From Romanomermis culicivorax (Eukaryota > Nematoda > Enoplea > Mermithida > Mermithidae), in assembly GCA_963922205.1 (NCBI GenBank), contig CAWUHX010000160.1, positions 124,001-188,000 on the forward strand: a stretch of 64,000 nucleotides of DNA, read 5' to 3'. The notes beneath the pieces were generated by a model. The model did not search any database. It was given only the letters and a program-made list of their open reading frames with translations, and was not told where the DNA came from. The position numbers were made by a program, and so were the translations under genes. Below, piece by piece: positions 1 through 10,866 of this stretch. Numbering within the stretch: position 1 is the first letter of the stretch; each line of letters opens with the position of its first letter.

Positions 1-1
1 T

Positions 2-37
2 CGAGGAGGCTATAGAGGCGGGGGGCAGCAGCAGTAA
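2..37 (+). CDS. C-terminal end of an RGG-rich protein (3' end only)
   Basis: The first bases read in one frame as RGGYRGGGQQQ followed by TAA. This is an arginine-glycine box with a glutamine end, as in many RNA-binding proteins. Only the last eleven codons lie in the window, so the family cannot be named. An AT-rich stretch with several AATAAA-like hexamers (about 60-170) follows, as expected of a 3' UTR with a polyadenylation signal. A chance reading frame is possible because the segment is very short. Confidence 0.4.
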   Translation, partial: RGGYRGGGQQQ

Positions 38-1367
38 ATAGCCACACATATTTTGGCCCAAAATTTATCTTTTCCCAAATATCTTTTTACTAATTTCATA
101 AAATACAAAACCCAAAAATACTAATAAAATCACAAAAATAAAAAAAAATAAAAAAATAACAAGATCCAAAAATATTATTTAAATTTCGGTGTTGCTGGCC
201 AACAAAAATTTTCTTTTTGACAAACCGGTGCAAAACACAACCTCTAAAAAATTTTTCAAATTTTCGGCCACAATTTTATGCTCAATTTTTAGCGTATTTT
301 TATTTGTAATACTCGTACATTCCTATGTCGTCTTTATTGTATCGCAAAATATAATCTCATATTTTGATTTAATTTAGAAAAAATTGAGATGCGGGAAAAG
401 ATTTGCATGCGATTAGACTGATGACCAACGGCTAGCCACAACATGCAGACCGAGCAACCGAACCCGAAATCGACCCAATTTGGCGCGGACGTCATCGTCA
501 TACTCCTTAGGGCAGGAGGTCATCCATCAAAGCCGAGGTCAAAATGGGCGTCACTTGCCAGCCATTGTGGCCAAGTCCTTCGTATTCATTGTGTCCAACA
601 ACCATCACGAGAGTCCGATCAGGACAGACTGTGAAAAAGGGAGTCCGAGTGAGACAGACTGTGAAAATGGGAGTCAGCTGGAGTAGTAGATTTTTTCTTG
701 ATTAATTCTTTTAATGCCAGGGTAACATGGCAGAAAGTTTTTTTTCTACCTCCCATAGGTCGGTTTCAACGCGTGAGGGATGTTGGACACCCAGTTGATG
801 GCAGGTCGCATGGGGAAATCGCCATGCAAATCGAGCAAATGGACGACCAGTGGCGTAGACATTTTTGCATAGAAGTGGAGCGCCACAGAAAGACCAAAGT
901 GATAGTGATTATTCATTGTCAACTTTATATAATATTTTTCGTATTTTTGCTGGCATCCATAAAATATTTCCCAGCACTTCCGTCTTTATTTTGCATATTA
1001 TTCAACTGTGGTTTATCCACATTCTTTTATATTTCATCGGATATATTGATTTACATATTTGTTTATTATTTAGATATTACCAATCGAGGAAGGCGGAGGG
1101 CCAAAGGACTAGGCGCCAGCTTGCAGTCAGCAAGCATTGGAAAACCCACTAGGGGTTTCATCCAAGTAAGTCTATCCCTGAGGGGATTTCTTGTCTCATC
1201 TAGGAGACTGCAGAGCTCTCTGGTGAGGCCCCGTATTTAAGTTTAAAGTAATCTTTGTTGCTGTAGGTTGGGGATAACGGACTGTTGCACTATCACTGAG
1301 GCTTAGCCAAGGGAGTAGTTCTAACAGGTCAGTTCAGACCCGAAGCCTCAATGTTTTCTTAAGCCTC
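38..1367. other. Intergenic DNA, no gene recognised
   Basis: Positions 38-400 are AT-rich with poly-A/AATAAA runs (probable 3' UTR of the gene ending at 37). Positions 440-1360 are more GC-rich and contain two tandem copies of a roughly 31-bp unit around 610-675 (core GACAGACTGTGAAAA). The open frames at 443-1240 overlap each other and show no domain or codon pattern I recognise. The segment is probably repeat-derived. Confidence 0.5.
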
Positions 1368-1379
1368 CTAAGAAAAGAC

Positions 1380-3560
1380 CTGCACAACAAATAAATAGGC
1401 AGAAAACATGCATGTTATCATTTCACAAAAATTATGTACTTTTACAGCATTATTCTTTTTGCGAACACCAGCTATATTTAATTTAATGCAGTTATGGTCC
1501 CAAGTAGCCAACAAAGGAGGCAAGATGGAGATATCATAACATTTATTGTGCACATTGCAGAAGATCAAATCCAAGATATTGTTTTCATGGGTCGGTTGAG
1601 TAACTAATTGAGTTAAACCATTTCTATTAATTGAATGCCAGGAAAGTTTTAGTAGCAAATCATTTGGAATAGCACAATGATTCCAGTTCAGTGTGGGTAG
1701 ATTAAAATCCAGTAAAATAATAACTGGGAGATTAGTTTTAAAACACCAGTCAAAAAATTTTGTCAATTGTTTTCCATATTCTAAATTAAAAACAGGTGGT
1801 CTATAGGCAAGCACTAATCTAACATGTAAACTGCTTACATCAGCAATGATAGATTCTAAGTGGTCAAACTAGTTTGGAAGAGCAACTTTTCTTATACTAT
1901 ATGAGTTTTGTGCCAAGACACAGACGCCACCACCATGAGAATTTCTGTCATTCCTTAACAGGTGAAAATTGTTATCATGAAAAATATTTCCATCTGGTAT
2001 ACTTTCTTCTAACTGTCACATTAAGTAGATTTGGAGCAATGTCACATTAAATGAAATTGTGACCAATCACATTGATGGGAAAACCCATGCCATATCTTTA
2101 GAGAAATACGGCCATGTCACTGTGAGTGACATGCTGTGACCCCCTTGGGTGGCTCCCATTTGGTATCTACTTCGGGAACCTAACCCAGCTGGTACTGACT
2201 ACAGGTAAACCTATAATGTACCTCGATACTGTCCTTGGGTTCTGCTGTAGAATAATGGACAAAGCCGCCAGGTCAAGGGTGGCAATCCCTAGTCCCGTTC
2301 AATGAGAATGAAAGACAAGGCCATTCGTGGAATGGCTTACTGTAGGGGACCCAATTGTAAACATAAATCCCCTTTTTGGCCCTAACCCAGAGGGTTCAAG
2401 GGCTACTCTAACTGAGGGAGCTCTGAAAGGGAAACCGGCTTAGGGAAGGGTTCCCACAAATATACCCTCAACAACAATAACCCCTGAGAAGACTCAACTA
2501 GTCCTCTTCTCAACTACGACTCGGCATGGGGGTAACAGGGTCAAGGGTTCCTGGATCCGGGGACAATGGGAATGGGTGATGGTGATTCAATTCGGGTTCG
2601 GCGTGGGGTGTGTACTGTACGCAGGTCGGCAAGCGATGCAAAACGTTCCACGAAGAGAGCGATGGGTGATTCCTGATTGAAGGGCGGCGGGTAACTCCTA
2701 GGCACCAGATGCAGTAACGTTACGCAGTGAAGGGTACCAGGTAATATGCAAATTTATTGAAATATCGGCAGCAGATGCAGTATATATGTAAATTAGTAAA
2801 ATATAAATCAGCGAATGCAACGACGTAAGCTAAATGCAAGGGAAAACGATTAAGGCCCAAAAATGAGTACAAAACTAAAGAAACATGCCCTTTTGAAGGA
2901 CCTCATAGACCTACAGTATGCCCTGGGCGGAGCTAACAACACCCAAGCTAACTTCTGCAGCAGAAATCGCTGCAGAAGATGCCTATGGTCACATAGACAT
3001 TTTCCATTTCGAATATGTTAAGCATTGGGGTGAGTTTCACTCTCCATGCTAAACATATGAACATCATTTAGAGAGAATCTCCAAACTAGTTGTTTCACAT
3101 TGGGAAACGTTGCTAGTTTTTACTGATAAGGGGTGTACATTATGCTCCAATTATGGCCATAAGCTCGTAGAGCTTATCTTTGGTGGAAATTCTAACTAAC
3201 GAGTTACATACCGTAGTCTACATGCGCAACAGAAAATAACAAAACGCCACGGAAATGAAAGCGCCAAATGAAACAGAAACGAAACACAAAAAGTACACAC
3301 AGAATGCATGTAAAAATATAATAAACAAAACGCAAAAATAAGAGTAAGTAACTGTTAAACAAAAAATGGCGAAAAACATAAAGTGAAAACATGATGTGAA
3401 CCACATGACATTGGGCAAAATTGATCTACATGTGACATAACCACTTTTCAGTAACAAAAATGAATTCATAATTATCATAAATTGAATTTAATGCGATGAC
3501 TTTGTTTTTTAAACTTTGAGCATTTAAAAGAAGACAACTTATTTCTTCCGAGCTTACAGA
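1380..3560 (-). pseudogene. LINE-A ORF2 endonuclease remnant, split by a DNA element
   Basis: On the minus strand the sequence from about 3560 to 3438 reads as the start of an endonuclease/exonuclease/phosphatase domain (EFIFVTE-W-L), and it resumes from 2013 to about 1380 with PDGNIF, RNDRNSHGGG, LDFNLP and a DHNC motif. This order is typical of the apurinic endonuclease of CR1/Jockey-like LINEs. Frames shift several times and the reverse transcriptase is absent beyond 1380, so it is a dead 5' fragment. The two halves are separated by the 1.4-kb insertion at 2014-3437. ORF1 of the same LINE lies just upstream at 3600-4355. Confidence 0.75.
2014..3437. mobile_element. Nonautonomous DNA element inside the LINE-A endonuclease
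   Basis: The element starts TGTCACAT and ends ATGTGACA. About 35 bp at each end form an imperfect inverted repeat, with TGTCACAT, GTAGAT and CAATGTCA shared in order. TAAC stands on both outer sides (2010-2013 and 3438-3441), so a 4-bp (or 3-bp TAA) target duplication is likely. Removing it restores a continuous W-L-E-E-S-I-P-D-G endonuclease reading in the LINE, which confirms the boundaries. The interior has a GC-richer 2130-2700 block and no convincing ORF. The superfamily is unclear. Confidence 0.75.
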
Positions 3561-3599
3561 ATTTTTTGTTGTGCAGATTACATCTCAAGTGGAAATATT

Positions 3600-4355
3600 A
3601 GGTAAAATATGATGATTTGCCATTAAAATGAGTGCCCTGTTTAATCAAATTCTTGCAATAATCGATATATAGTCCTTTTTCACCCAAATTTACATGTCTT
3701 TTAAGTTCTTCATTAAGTTGACACGGATGCTTACATTGAAGATAAATCTGGACATGAACGTAAAAACTTAAATTTTGGATCAACATTTTGACGATGATTT
3801 TCATTTATAAATTTGATAAAAGCGTTTTGCCTCACTACTATTACAAATAATTTTTAAAAATCTAGGTTTATCATTCAAATTTGGATCATCTCTAAAAATG
3901 CGTAGAACAACCCCCTGTAGGTTGTCATCGGAGTCAGGCAAGCCAAAAAGTACTGCATTGGCACAGCATCTTGAACTAACGTAGTAAAATGGGGGATACT
4001 TGTTAGATCTGTTTGAACCCACTCATTGAACCGTTTTTCGAATGCCGATAAGCGTGCCTCGAGTGCCGTAACCTTTGCTGGCAAGAATTTTGATTGCTGA
4101 AAAACTGGCGAACAGTTCGTACAAATAAAAGAAAAATCGTATTTTGCATTTTTAGATCCCTGGCTATTAAAAAAATCAATCACGGCAGCTGGCGTCATTA
4201 AACATTGTGTATGAGCCCAACTATCACATTAATCATAGACTATGGAATAATTGTTGTCATTGTCGACGTTAGCTTTACATTTAAAACATGGCACCACTTT
4301 GCTAATATCCAAAGCTGGAGCCGTTTTCGTCTCCTGGGAAATCGATGGTCTTCAT
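3600..4355 (-). pseudogene. LINE-A ORF1 remnant with PHD-type zinc finger
   Basis: Minus-strand frames give, in order, a PHD-like finger (PCFKCK, then CDSWAHTQC and ICTNC, about 4290-4100), a short coiled-coil segment (KVTALEARLSAFEKRF) and a nucleic-acid-binding part with NAVLFGLPDSDD and RFLKIICNSSEAKRFY (about 4000-3800). The order finger, coiled coil, RRM-like domain is seen in ORF1 proteins of CR1/L2-like LINEs. Stops and frame shifts show it is inactive. ORF2 follows directly downstream on the same strand. Confidence 0.65.
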
Positions 4356-4839
4356 TTCGAACTCATTTACGAATAAAATTAAGTTTATAGGTACCTTGAT
4401 ATTTGAGGGTAAAAAAAAAGTTGAACTAAGGCTATTCTGTTTCTCACAGTTTACATTGAACTAGATCACTCTTTTAATCTTTTTATTCTATGCAATGATA
4501 GAGAATTAAAAATGCTATCACTTCTTTTTAAAGTGAACATGGAGAGAATTTTTGTAAACTCTAAGATTTCGTTAGATTCCGGCTATCAAGATAATGCATA
4601 AGCAGCAGATAAAGCGGGTGAAAAGTCAAACAAGCTTCGGCCACATATAACTGTGTCGGAAATGAAAATATATCATTTTGAAGCATGTATTTTTCTTATG
4701 CCTCAACGAAAACTCGAATTGGGTTTTGTTGGATATTACTTTAGCTTCAGAAGTACTTAGCTTTCAAAATTCTATGGGATACGCGGATTGATATTACTGT
4801 AAATCTCAATAACTCTCAAATGCGGACCAAAATCCACGT
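4356..4839. other. No feature recognised
   Basis: AT-rich sequence between the LINE-A ORF1 remnant and the next dispersed repeat. No coding pattern, RNA gene or clear repeat end was seen. Confidence 0.4.
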
Positions 4840-5415
4840 GTATTGGGCACCACTTTTTTTCCTCGAATGGGGTCTTTTGAGGAAAAAAATTTCGAAATGA
4901 GGAAAAAAATTTTGGGTATGGTTCTCATTGTGGAAAAAATTTTGGGAAATTCAAAACCAAAAAGATGCGTTTTGGTGGACTTAAAAGGGTCAAAATCTCA
5001 AAATTTTCCGGTGCTTCGCGCCGGTCACGGTTACAATCTTGACTATTTTCTATCAGGCGCGGCCATTAGCATATCTACTTCGGCTTACTAATTAATGCTC
5101 AACAGTTTCTATCAATCAAGTTAACTCGTTTCATTTTCTAATCGTTAACAGTCAATTACGTCGCCCAAAATTGGGATTTTTCATCAATTCTCTCAATTTT
5201 TTCTCTCGATGTTTGGAATTTTTCAAACGTCTGCAACCTAAACTTTTGCGTTTATTGAAGATGGAAATTGAGGAATTTTTACGGATGGCGGTGGCCACGC
5301 CGAAATTTTTCTGACGCCGGTTTTTGGGAGTTTTCATGATGAAGGGAAGAAAGAACAAGTGAAATTATGCATGGTAAAAGCGCCAAAATTTGGAAGCCCT
5401 TCGGGCGCAGCGCTT
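4840..5415. repeat. Dispersed repeat R1, copy 1
   Basis: The segment from about 4850 to 5260 is nearly the same as 41700-42110, about 95% identical by eye over more than 350 bp. Both contain a GAGGAAAAAAATTT stretch, a GGYGCTTCGCGCC palindrome and the CAGGCGCGGCC..TTAGCAT motif. The 3' boundary abuts the end of the LINE-B fragment at about 5415. The small ORFs here are chance frames; no family could be assigned. Confidence 0.7.
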
Positions 5416-5419
5416 TTAA

Positions 5420-7985
5420 GAAACAGAAGGAATCAGAAAATCGTTTATATAATACTCAACTTTGGGGTTATTACTCCCAAGATGCAAAACAGAACATTTT
5501 TCCAGAGAAATAGATAATTGCCATTTCAATGACCATTAATAAACTTTGACAAAATCGCCTTGTAATACTTCAGCATTTTTTGTAGCATTGAATATTTTCA
5601 CATCATCAGCAAAAAGATAAATTTCACTGCTAATACCATCAAATAACATCATTTATGAAAATTAGGAACAATGTTGATCCCAATACACTACCCTGAGAAA
5701 CCCCACTAGTAACCTTAATTGGATTAGAGAAGCAATTGCCAATTTTAACCTGTTGAGTCCTATTAAATAAAAAACCATGTAACCATCTAAATAAAAAACC
5801 AGATATGCCATAGGAAACTAATTTTCCGACCAGTTTTTCATGAGAAACAGTATCAAATGCTTTCTGAAAATCAATATAAACTGAATCTGTTGCCACTTTT
5901 TTATCCAAATTTTTAGCCCATAATGTTTTACAACTTAGAAGCTGAAGGACACAAGATTTTTTCTTTCTAAATCCAAATTGTCTATCATTCAGAAAATTAT
6001 TTGACTCAAAATAAGCCACCATGTCTATATTTATAATACTTTCCATAACCTTACATGAGACACAACACAAAGAAACTGGTCTTGGTCTATAATTTTCTAC
6101 CTTTGCTGGGTCCCTTTTTTGAAAATAGGTAGGTACCACATTTGATGTTTTCCAAATATCTGGTAATTGTCCAGTTCTAAATGAAATTTCAAAGTTGCTC
6201 TCAAAGGTTCTGCCAAAACTAGATTTAATTTTATCAGGAGAAAGGCTCACAGACCATCAGGACCAAGAGACAGTGTAGGCTTCAAATATTTTAGAGTCAA
6301 TAGGACTCTTAAGAAATCAAATTTGATTGATAAATCTTTATTAAACTGCTTTTGATGATATTCAGGGTTTTTTTCATTGTCCAAGATAAATACTGATTCA
6401 AAATATTGGTTGAATATTTCACTTATCATTTTATCATCAGTTATATCAGACTCACCAGAAACAATAACCGGGATAGTGTGTCTCAACTGAGTTTTATTAT
6501 TGATAAATCTATAAAAATCCTTGATTGAATTCGATTTTAGCAAACATTTTTCCTTTCTAGCATAATATTTGATCATTGCAGTTTTCAAGACTTTGGAATT
6601 GTGTTTCAGTCTATTTTTGTTAGCATAACTACGATTTTTAACATAATTTTTTGGTTTTAAGTGTGAACTTTCCTACGACCAGCACTTATCAAAACTGGGT
6701 ATAGAACGTCTAGAAGTTCGTCGACTGTTATCTGCATTAAATCTCATGTTCCAAATCTTTAAGAACCAATCTTGCCTTAAACCATCAGATTTTTTCTTTA
6801 GCAGCAGTTCTGACTTTACTCGCCGTAAAAATGACTACAAACTGATTACTGGTAAAGCCAAGAAAAATGCAAGGCTTTATGATTTCTCCAACAGATATGT
6901 CAACATATGGAACGACATCCCAAATGATGTTATTAGTTCTTCCAATCTACAGGCCTTTAAAACTATAGTGTCAAAAATAGATTTTTCAAGGTATCTTGGG
7001 GGGAGGGGCGCGTTAGTTCTGTTACGCATAGTAACCTGCGCACCCTATTACTTGCAGCTTGATTTACTGTAATCATTTTTCGCCTATCGTCGCATCTTTA
7101 ATATGTTTTTTTCGCATTTTGTTTACTATTAGTAACAATTTTGTATTTTTTTCTTCTTGTAATTACCGCTCAAATTATATTTATTTCCATTGACTGTCAT
7201 CGTTGTTTATTTTTTCTAATGAAAATAATAAATTCATTCATTCATTCATTTATTGATTTTAATTTCAAAAGATACTTTGGCAATTTAGAGGTTTTGAGAA
7301 GTTTGCTTTTTTGGGAACAAATTCCAGTATTAATTTCTTCATTAGTTCTAAAAAGACAAGATAGAAGTCATTAACAGTAACGCATTGTTCAAAAAAATCT
7401 GTCCAATCGAATTTTGCCAAATAGATTTGAAGAGATTCATAATCAGCTTTCCTGAAATCAAATTTATTATCATCAATGATTTTATCCTTGATTCTAACAT
7501 TGATACTAAAATTGACAGTACAATGGTCACTCGTAAAAAAATTTTCCCCTGTGGTGCAATTATTCACAAGACCAGGGAAATTACAGAATACTAAATCCAG
7601 AAAATTATAGCCACGAGTTGGTTTCATTACAAATTGGTCAAAACCGTTTCTTGTCAAACAATTGTGCAATGGAAGGGCAAAATTGTCAATATGGGAAGAA
7701 TATCCATACTGTTTCAAAGATGGTAGATTAAAATCTCCAAGAATTATACATTTGGAATTATCTGCAACACAAAATTCAAAAAGCAATATAAATTTATCCA
7801 TAAGTTCAATGTCATATCTGGGTGGTCTATGACAGAGTATGCATTTAAGTTTGACACCAGTCGAAATAATTTCAAAAGTTACAACATCGGGTAGAAATTT
7901 TTTCGGGGGTATTTTAGACATTTTAACCTTTAAATTTTTCCGATATACTGCAGCAACGCCACCTCCATTCTGACCTTTATATCAC
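5420..7985 (-). mobile_element. LINE-B (CR1/Jockey-like), broken, minus strand
   Basis: An ORF2 remnant reads from 7985 down to 5420: endonuclease (7980-7265; GDFNLP and TSDHCTVNF), linker (6650-6247; KDFYRFINNK) and reverse transcriptase (6250-5420; YRPVSL-like segment, DFQKAFDTVSHEKL, SGVSQGSVLG, and LFADDVKIF near 5610). Stops and frame shifts interrupt it, and the 3' end is missing beyond about 5420. A second LINE's 3' end is inserted in the opposite direction at about 6661-7256. The same family recurs at 38097-38426/40621-41190. The active site FADD is visible but the copy is inactive. Confidence 0.85.
6661..7256 (+). mobile_element. LINE-C 3' end inserted in LINE-B
   Basis: The plus strand reads the C-terminus of a LINE ORF2 (KLITGKAKKNARLYDFSNRY, then IWNDIPNDV), followed by a short 3' UTR and a tail of ATTC repeats at about 7220-7252. 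The domain and tail match the second copy at 36640-37078. It interrupts the antisense LINE-B between its endonuclease and linker regions, so it inserted later. It is 5'-truncated, as is usual for LINE copies. Confidence 0.8.
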
Positions 7986-8360
7986 AGCCTAATACTTCAT
8001 AATCGGCGAAAAAATCTTCGAGGAAAAAAAACGATAGTATTGTGTATTACCAGCAGTGTTTTTTTTGTGCCAAAACATGGTTTTTGGCACTCAAAAATTT
8101 GGAATAGCACTTGTGCTGTGCCAATTGGCACAAAATTTTTGGCTGTTCAAACATTAAATTTCCATGATTTTCAAACGAATTAGAGGGGCCGAAAATTCAA
8201 AAAATTTTCGGCGCTTCGCGCCGAATCAATGAATATAATTTTATTTACTCGTTTTTGACCCGAACGCGAACGAGTTGTCTTCGAGTAGTGTATCAGCATC
8301 GTTACAGCTAAGTTTATAGGTTGTCAGTGAACGATGAGTGGAAATAAATATTGAATAAGG

Positions 8361-8578
8361 CATCCCTGTAAGACCTCCGACCAGTTGGGAGGGGGGGATA
8401 AATCCGGAAGTTCGAAAAAAGAGTCGAAATTTTTCCCAAAAATGGCCAAAAAACATACACTTTTTTGCAAATTTTTTTAATTTTTTCCAAACTAGGGGGG
8501 GTTGGGTGATGTTGGGTACATGGTTGGCTTAGTTGGGGGGGGGGAGGGTCCCCCCAAGCCCCCTCAAGTACAGGTATG
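8361..8578. mobile_element. CATACCTGTA MITE (family M3), copy 1
   Basis: The ends are CATCCCTGTAAG and AGTACAGGTATG, forming inverted repeats, with GAATAAGG duplicated perfectly at 8353-8360 and 8579-8586. The interior has long G and C runs and a TGTATGTTTTTTGGCC segment shared with the other M3 copies. It is in reverse orientation relative to most copies. The 8-bp TSD indicates a hAT transposase. Confidence 0.85.
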
Positions 8579-8583
8579 GAATA

Positions 8584-8691
8584 AGGTAAAGTGGGGTGAT
8601 TTTATCAGGGGCGACTTTGATCACACAGTACGGCATTTGATAACTATTTGAGATTAGCAGGTCATCATTTTTGCTGTGTGGACAACCCACA
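8584..8691. mobile_element. Small palindromic MITE with TA flanks
   Basis: AGGTAAAGTGGGGTG at the left is mirrored by CCACACTTTACCT at the right, and TA flanks both sides. The related sequence near 9570 lacks this segment, which supports an insertion. A Tc1/mariner-type MITE is the likeliest explanation, but the short TSD makes this uncertain. Confidence 0.5.
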
Positions 8692-8736
8692 CTTTACCTT
8701 ATTCTCTTTTCATTCAGTCACATTCGGATTTAAAAC

Positions 8737-8799
8737 CATACCTGTACTTGGGGAGGTTAGGGGGGACCCCCCCAACTAATCGGAGGTCTTACAGGTATG
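8737..8799. mobile_element. 63-bp minimal M3 MITE
   Basis: It starts CATACCTGTACTTGGGG and ends GGTCTTACAGGTATG, with TTTAAAAC duplicated exactly at 8729-8736 and 8800-8807. Only the ends of the M3 family remain. The perfect TSD argues that it either inserted at this size or lost its middle without disturbing the ends. Confidence 0.85.
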
Positions 8800-10158
8800 T
8801 TTAAAACCGAAATTCTTACTTTTTGTGCTTGATTCATTTAGATGGAAAATGCGACATCGTTGGTGATATGGTACATTGTTCCGACCGAAAATTTACACAA
8901 TTTTCGACTTTATTTTCTCTAGTTTTTACATTCTTCTTCATAAATTAGATTAGTGGTCGACAATAGAATCAATTTGAACTTCCTGAACAATTCTTCTAGA
9001 GTTATTTAAATTTTCTCAGCATTCCATTTCTTTTCGAGTCGTCGTGAACTATTTGCACAGTTTTTTCTTATCTCACTGACATGGTTAGCTGAAAAATGGG
9101 TTGGGCTTTATTTTTACAAAAAATTAATGCGTTAAAGTTAACTTTTTATCAAAATTTTGGCCTTAAAATTTTCCGCAGTTTCCAGTACGTTTCTAGTAGA
9201 AAAAATTTTTTGTGCCATTGGCACAACTTTTTTTGACCTCTTGTGCCAATTGGCACAAATGTCCGTGCATCAAAAAAACGCTGATTACCAGTGTTTTTTT
9301 TTGTGCCAAACCATGGTTTTTGGCACGAAAAATTCGGAATGGCACAAAAAATTTTGAGCGTTTGTGCCAATTTTCACAAAATTTTTGACTGGTCAAACAT
9401 TAAATTTCCTCAGGGGCTGAAAATACTAAAAATTTTCGGCGCTTAGCGCCGAGTCAATGAATATAATATTTCCTACTCGTAAATTTGACTCAAACGCGAA
9501 TGTTTTCTCTTCGAAGAGTGTATTAGTATCTTTGCAGCAAACTTTATAAGGCTGTCAATGAGAAGAAATTCTGAATATTCTCTGTTAATTCAGTCAGATT
9601 CGGATTCCAAACTTTTTGTGTTTGATTGATTCAAATAGCAAAATCGATATCGTTGGTAATGGTACAATGTTTCAACCGAAAATCTTCACAATTTTCGACT
9701 TTATTTTCTTTAGCCTTACATTGTTGTTATAATTCATATTCGTAGCCGAAAATTGAATCAATTTGAACTTCCTGAACAATTCTAGAGTTATTTAAATTTT
9801 GTCAGCATTCTATTTCTTTTAGATTCGTCGTGAACTATTTTCTTGCACAGTTTTTTCTCATCTCACTGACATGGTTTAGCTGAAAAATAGGTTGGGCACG
9901 ATTTTTATAAAAAAATGCGTTATTCGTTAAACGTTAACTTTTTATCAAACTTTTGACATAAAACTTTCCCGCAGTTTTTAGTGTTTCTAGTAGACAAAAA
10001 TTTTTTTGGGCTCTTGTGCCAATTGGTACAAATGTCCGTGCACAGAAAACGCTGTGTATTACCTTAGCTCAGGCGCGGCTTCTAGCATGTCTACCTTCAT
10101 TTTTCACTTAATCTATAATATTTTTCATCATCTTAAACGTATTATCACGTGCTTTAAC

Positions 10159-10376
10159 CATACCTGTACTTGGGGGGGTTGGGGGGGACCCCCCCCCCCC
10201 AACTCGGCCAACCCAGTACCCAAAATCATTTACCCCCCCCCAACCCCGCCCCCCTTAAAAATTAAAAAAATTTGCCAAAAAGTGTATTTTTTTTGGCCTT
10301 TTTTGGGAAAAATTTCGACTTTTTCCTACCCCCCCCCCCAAAATTTCGGATTTACCTCGGAGGTCTTACAGGTATG
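10159..10376. mobile_element. M3 MITE, copy 3, TSD GCTTTAAC
   Basis: Inverted ends CATACCTGTA and TTACAGGTATG are flanked by perfect GCTTTAAC copies (10151-10158 and 10377-10384). Long C runs and the shared TGTATTTTTTTTGGCC interior identify the family. It interrupts a dispersed repeat that is found uninterrupted at 39170-39370. Confidence 0.85.
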
Positions 10377-10663
10377 GCTTTAACTTGTAATCTTCAATAT
10401 TTTATCATGATATTTAATGAAGATTCGCATTTTTTCTTTGACACAGTTTTCGAGAATGATCAATACGTCAAGTCTCTAAGCTTTTTGAAGTGATTATTTC
10501 TTTCCTCACGTTAAATCAATTCAAAACCTTCATGGAAGTAGTTTTCGAAAATTTCTACTCTTCTTCTTACCATACCCGTATCCAGGGTTTCAAAAAAGGG
10601 GAGAATTTTCCAAATTTTTTTATAGAATTTACTGAATAAAATCAATTTTGCAGTAAGGATGAC

Positions 10664-10866
10664 CATACCTGTAATTAGGGGGGAACTTGGCCAACCATAT
10701 ACCCAACCCCCCCCCCCCCCAGTTTGGAAAAAATTAAAAAAATTTGCAAAAAAGTGTATGTTTTTTGGCCTTTTTTGGGAAAAATTTCGACTTTTTTCGA
10801 CCCCCTCCCACCAAATTTCGGATTTACTCCCCCCCCCCCCAACTGGTCGGACCTCTTACAGGTATG
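10664..10866. mobile_element. M3 MITE, copy 4
   Basis: The ends are CATACCTGTAATTAGG and CTCTTACAGGTATG. Flanks AGGATGAC and AAGACGAC match at six of eight bases, so the duplication has decayed. The related unoccupied site near 36580 supports the insertion. Confidence 0.75.

Larger units (their letters stand above)
8054..9283. mobile_element. hAT-type element 1 nested in element 2, TSD ATTACCAG
   Basis: The terminal inverted repeat is CAGTGTTTTTTTTG at the left and CAAAAAAACGCTG at the right. The 8-bp ATTACCAG occurs at 8046-8053 and 9284-9291, and it covers the first three bases of element 2. Internal sequence is homologous to element 2 (same CAATTGGCACAAA and GGCGCTTCGCGCC features), so a family member jumped into the end of its own relative. 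It carries three smaller insertions (8361-8578, 8584-8691, 8737-8799). Confidence 0.8.
8051..10054. mobile_element. hAT-type element 2 (outer), TSD TGTATTAC
   Basis: The left end begins CAG at 8051 and continues as TGTTTTTTTTTGTGCCAA at 9292, after a nested element is skipped. The right end is CAGAAAACGCTG at 10054. TGTATTAC flanks both sides (8043-8050 and 10055-10062), a perfect 8-bp duplication as made by hAT transposases. The interior has copies of TGCCAATTGGCAC and a GGCGC..GCGCC palindrome at 9438-9450. No transposase ORF is present, so it is nonautonomous. The pre-insertion host is the same dispersed repeat found at 39170. Confidence 0.75.

Noticed and set aside
443-1240. Overlapping plus-strand ORFs near the left edge
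   Set aside because: Frames overlap, composition is irregular, and no homology or splice structure is visible.
10006-10383. Pro-rich ORFs in C-run regions (also near 15200 and 12474)
   Set aside because: They are translations of poly-C/G tracts inside M3 MITEs.
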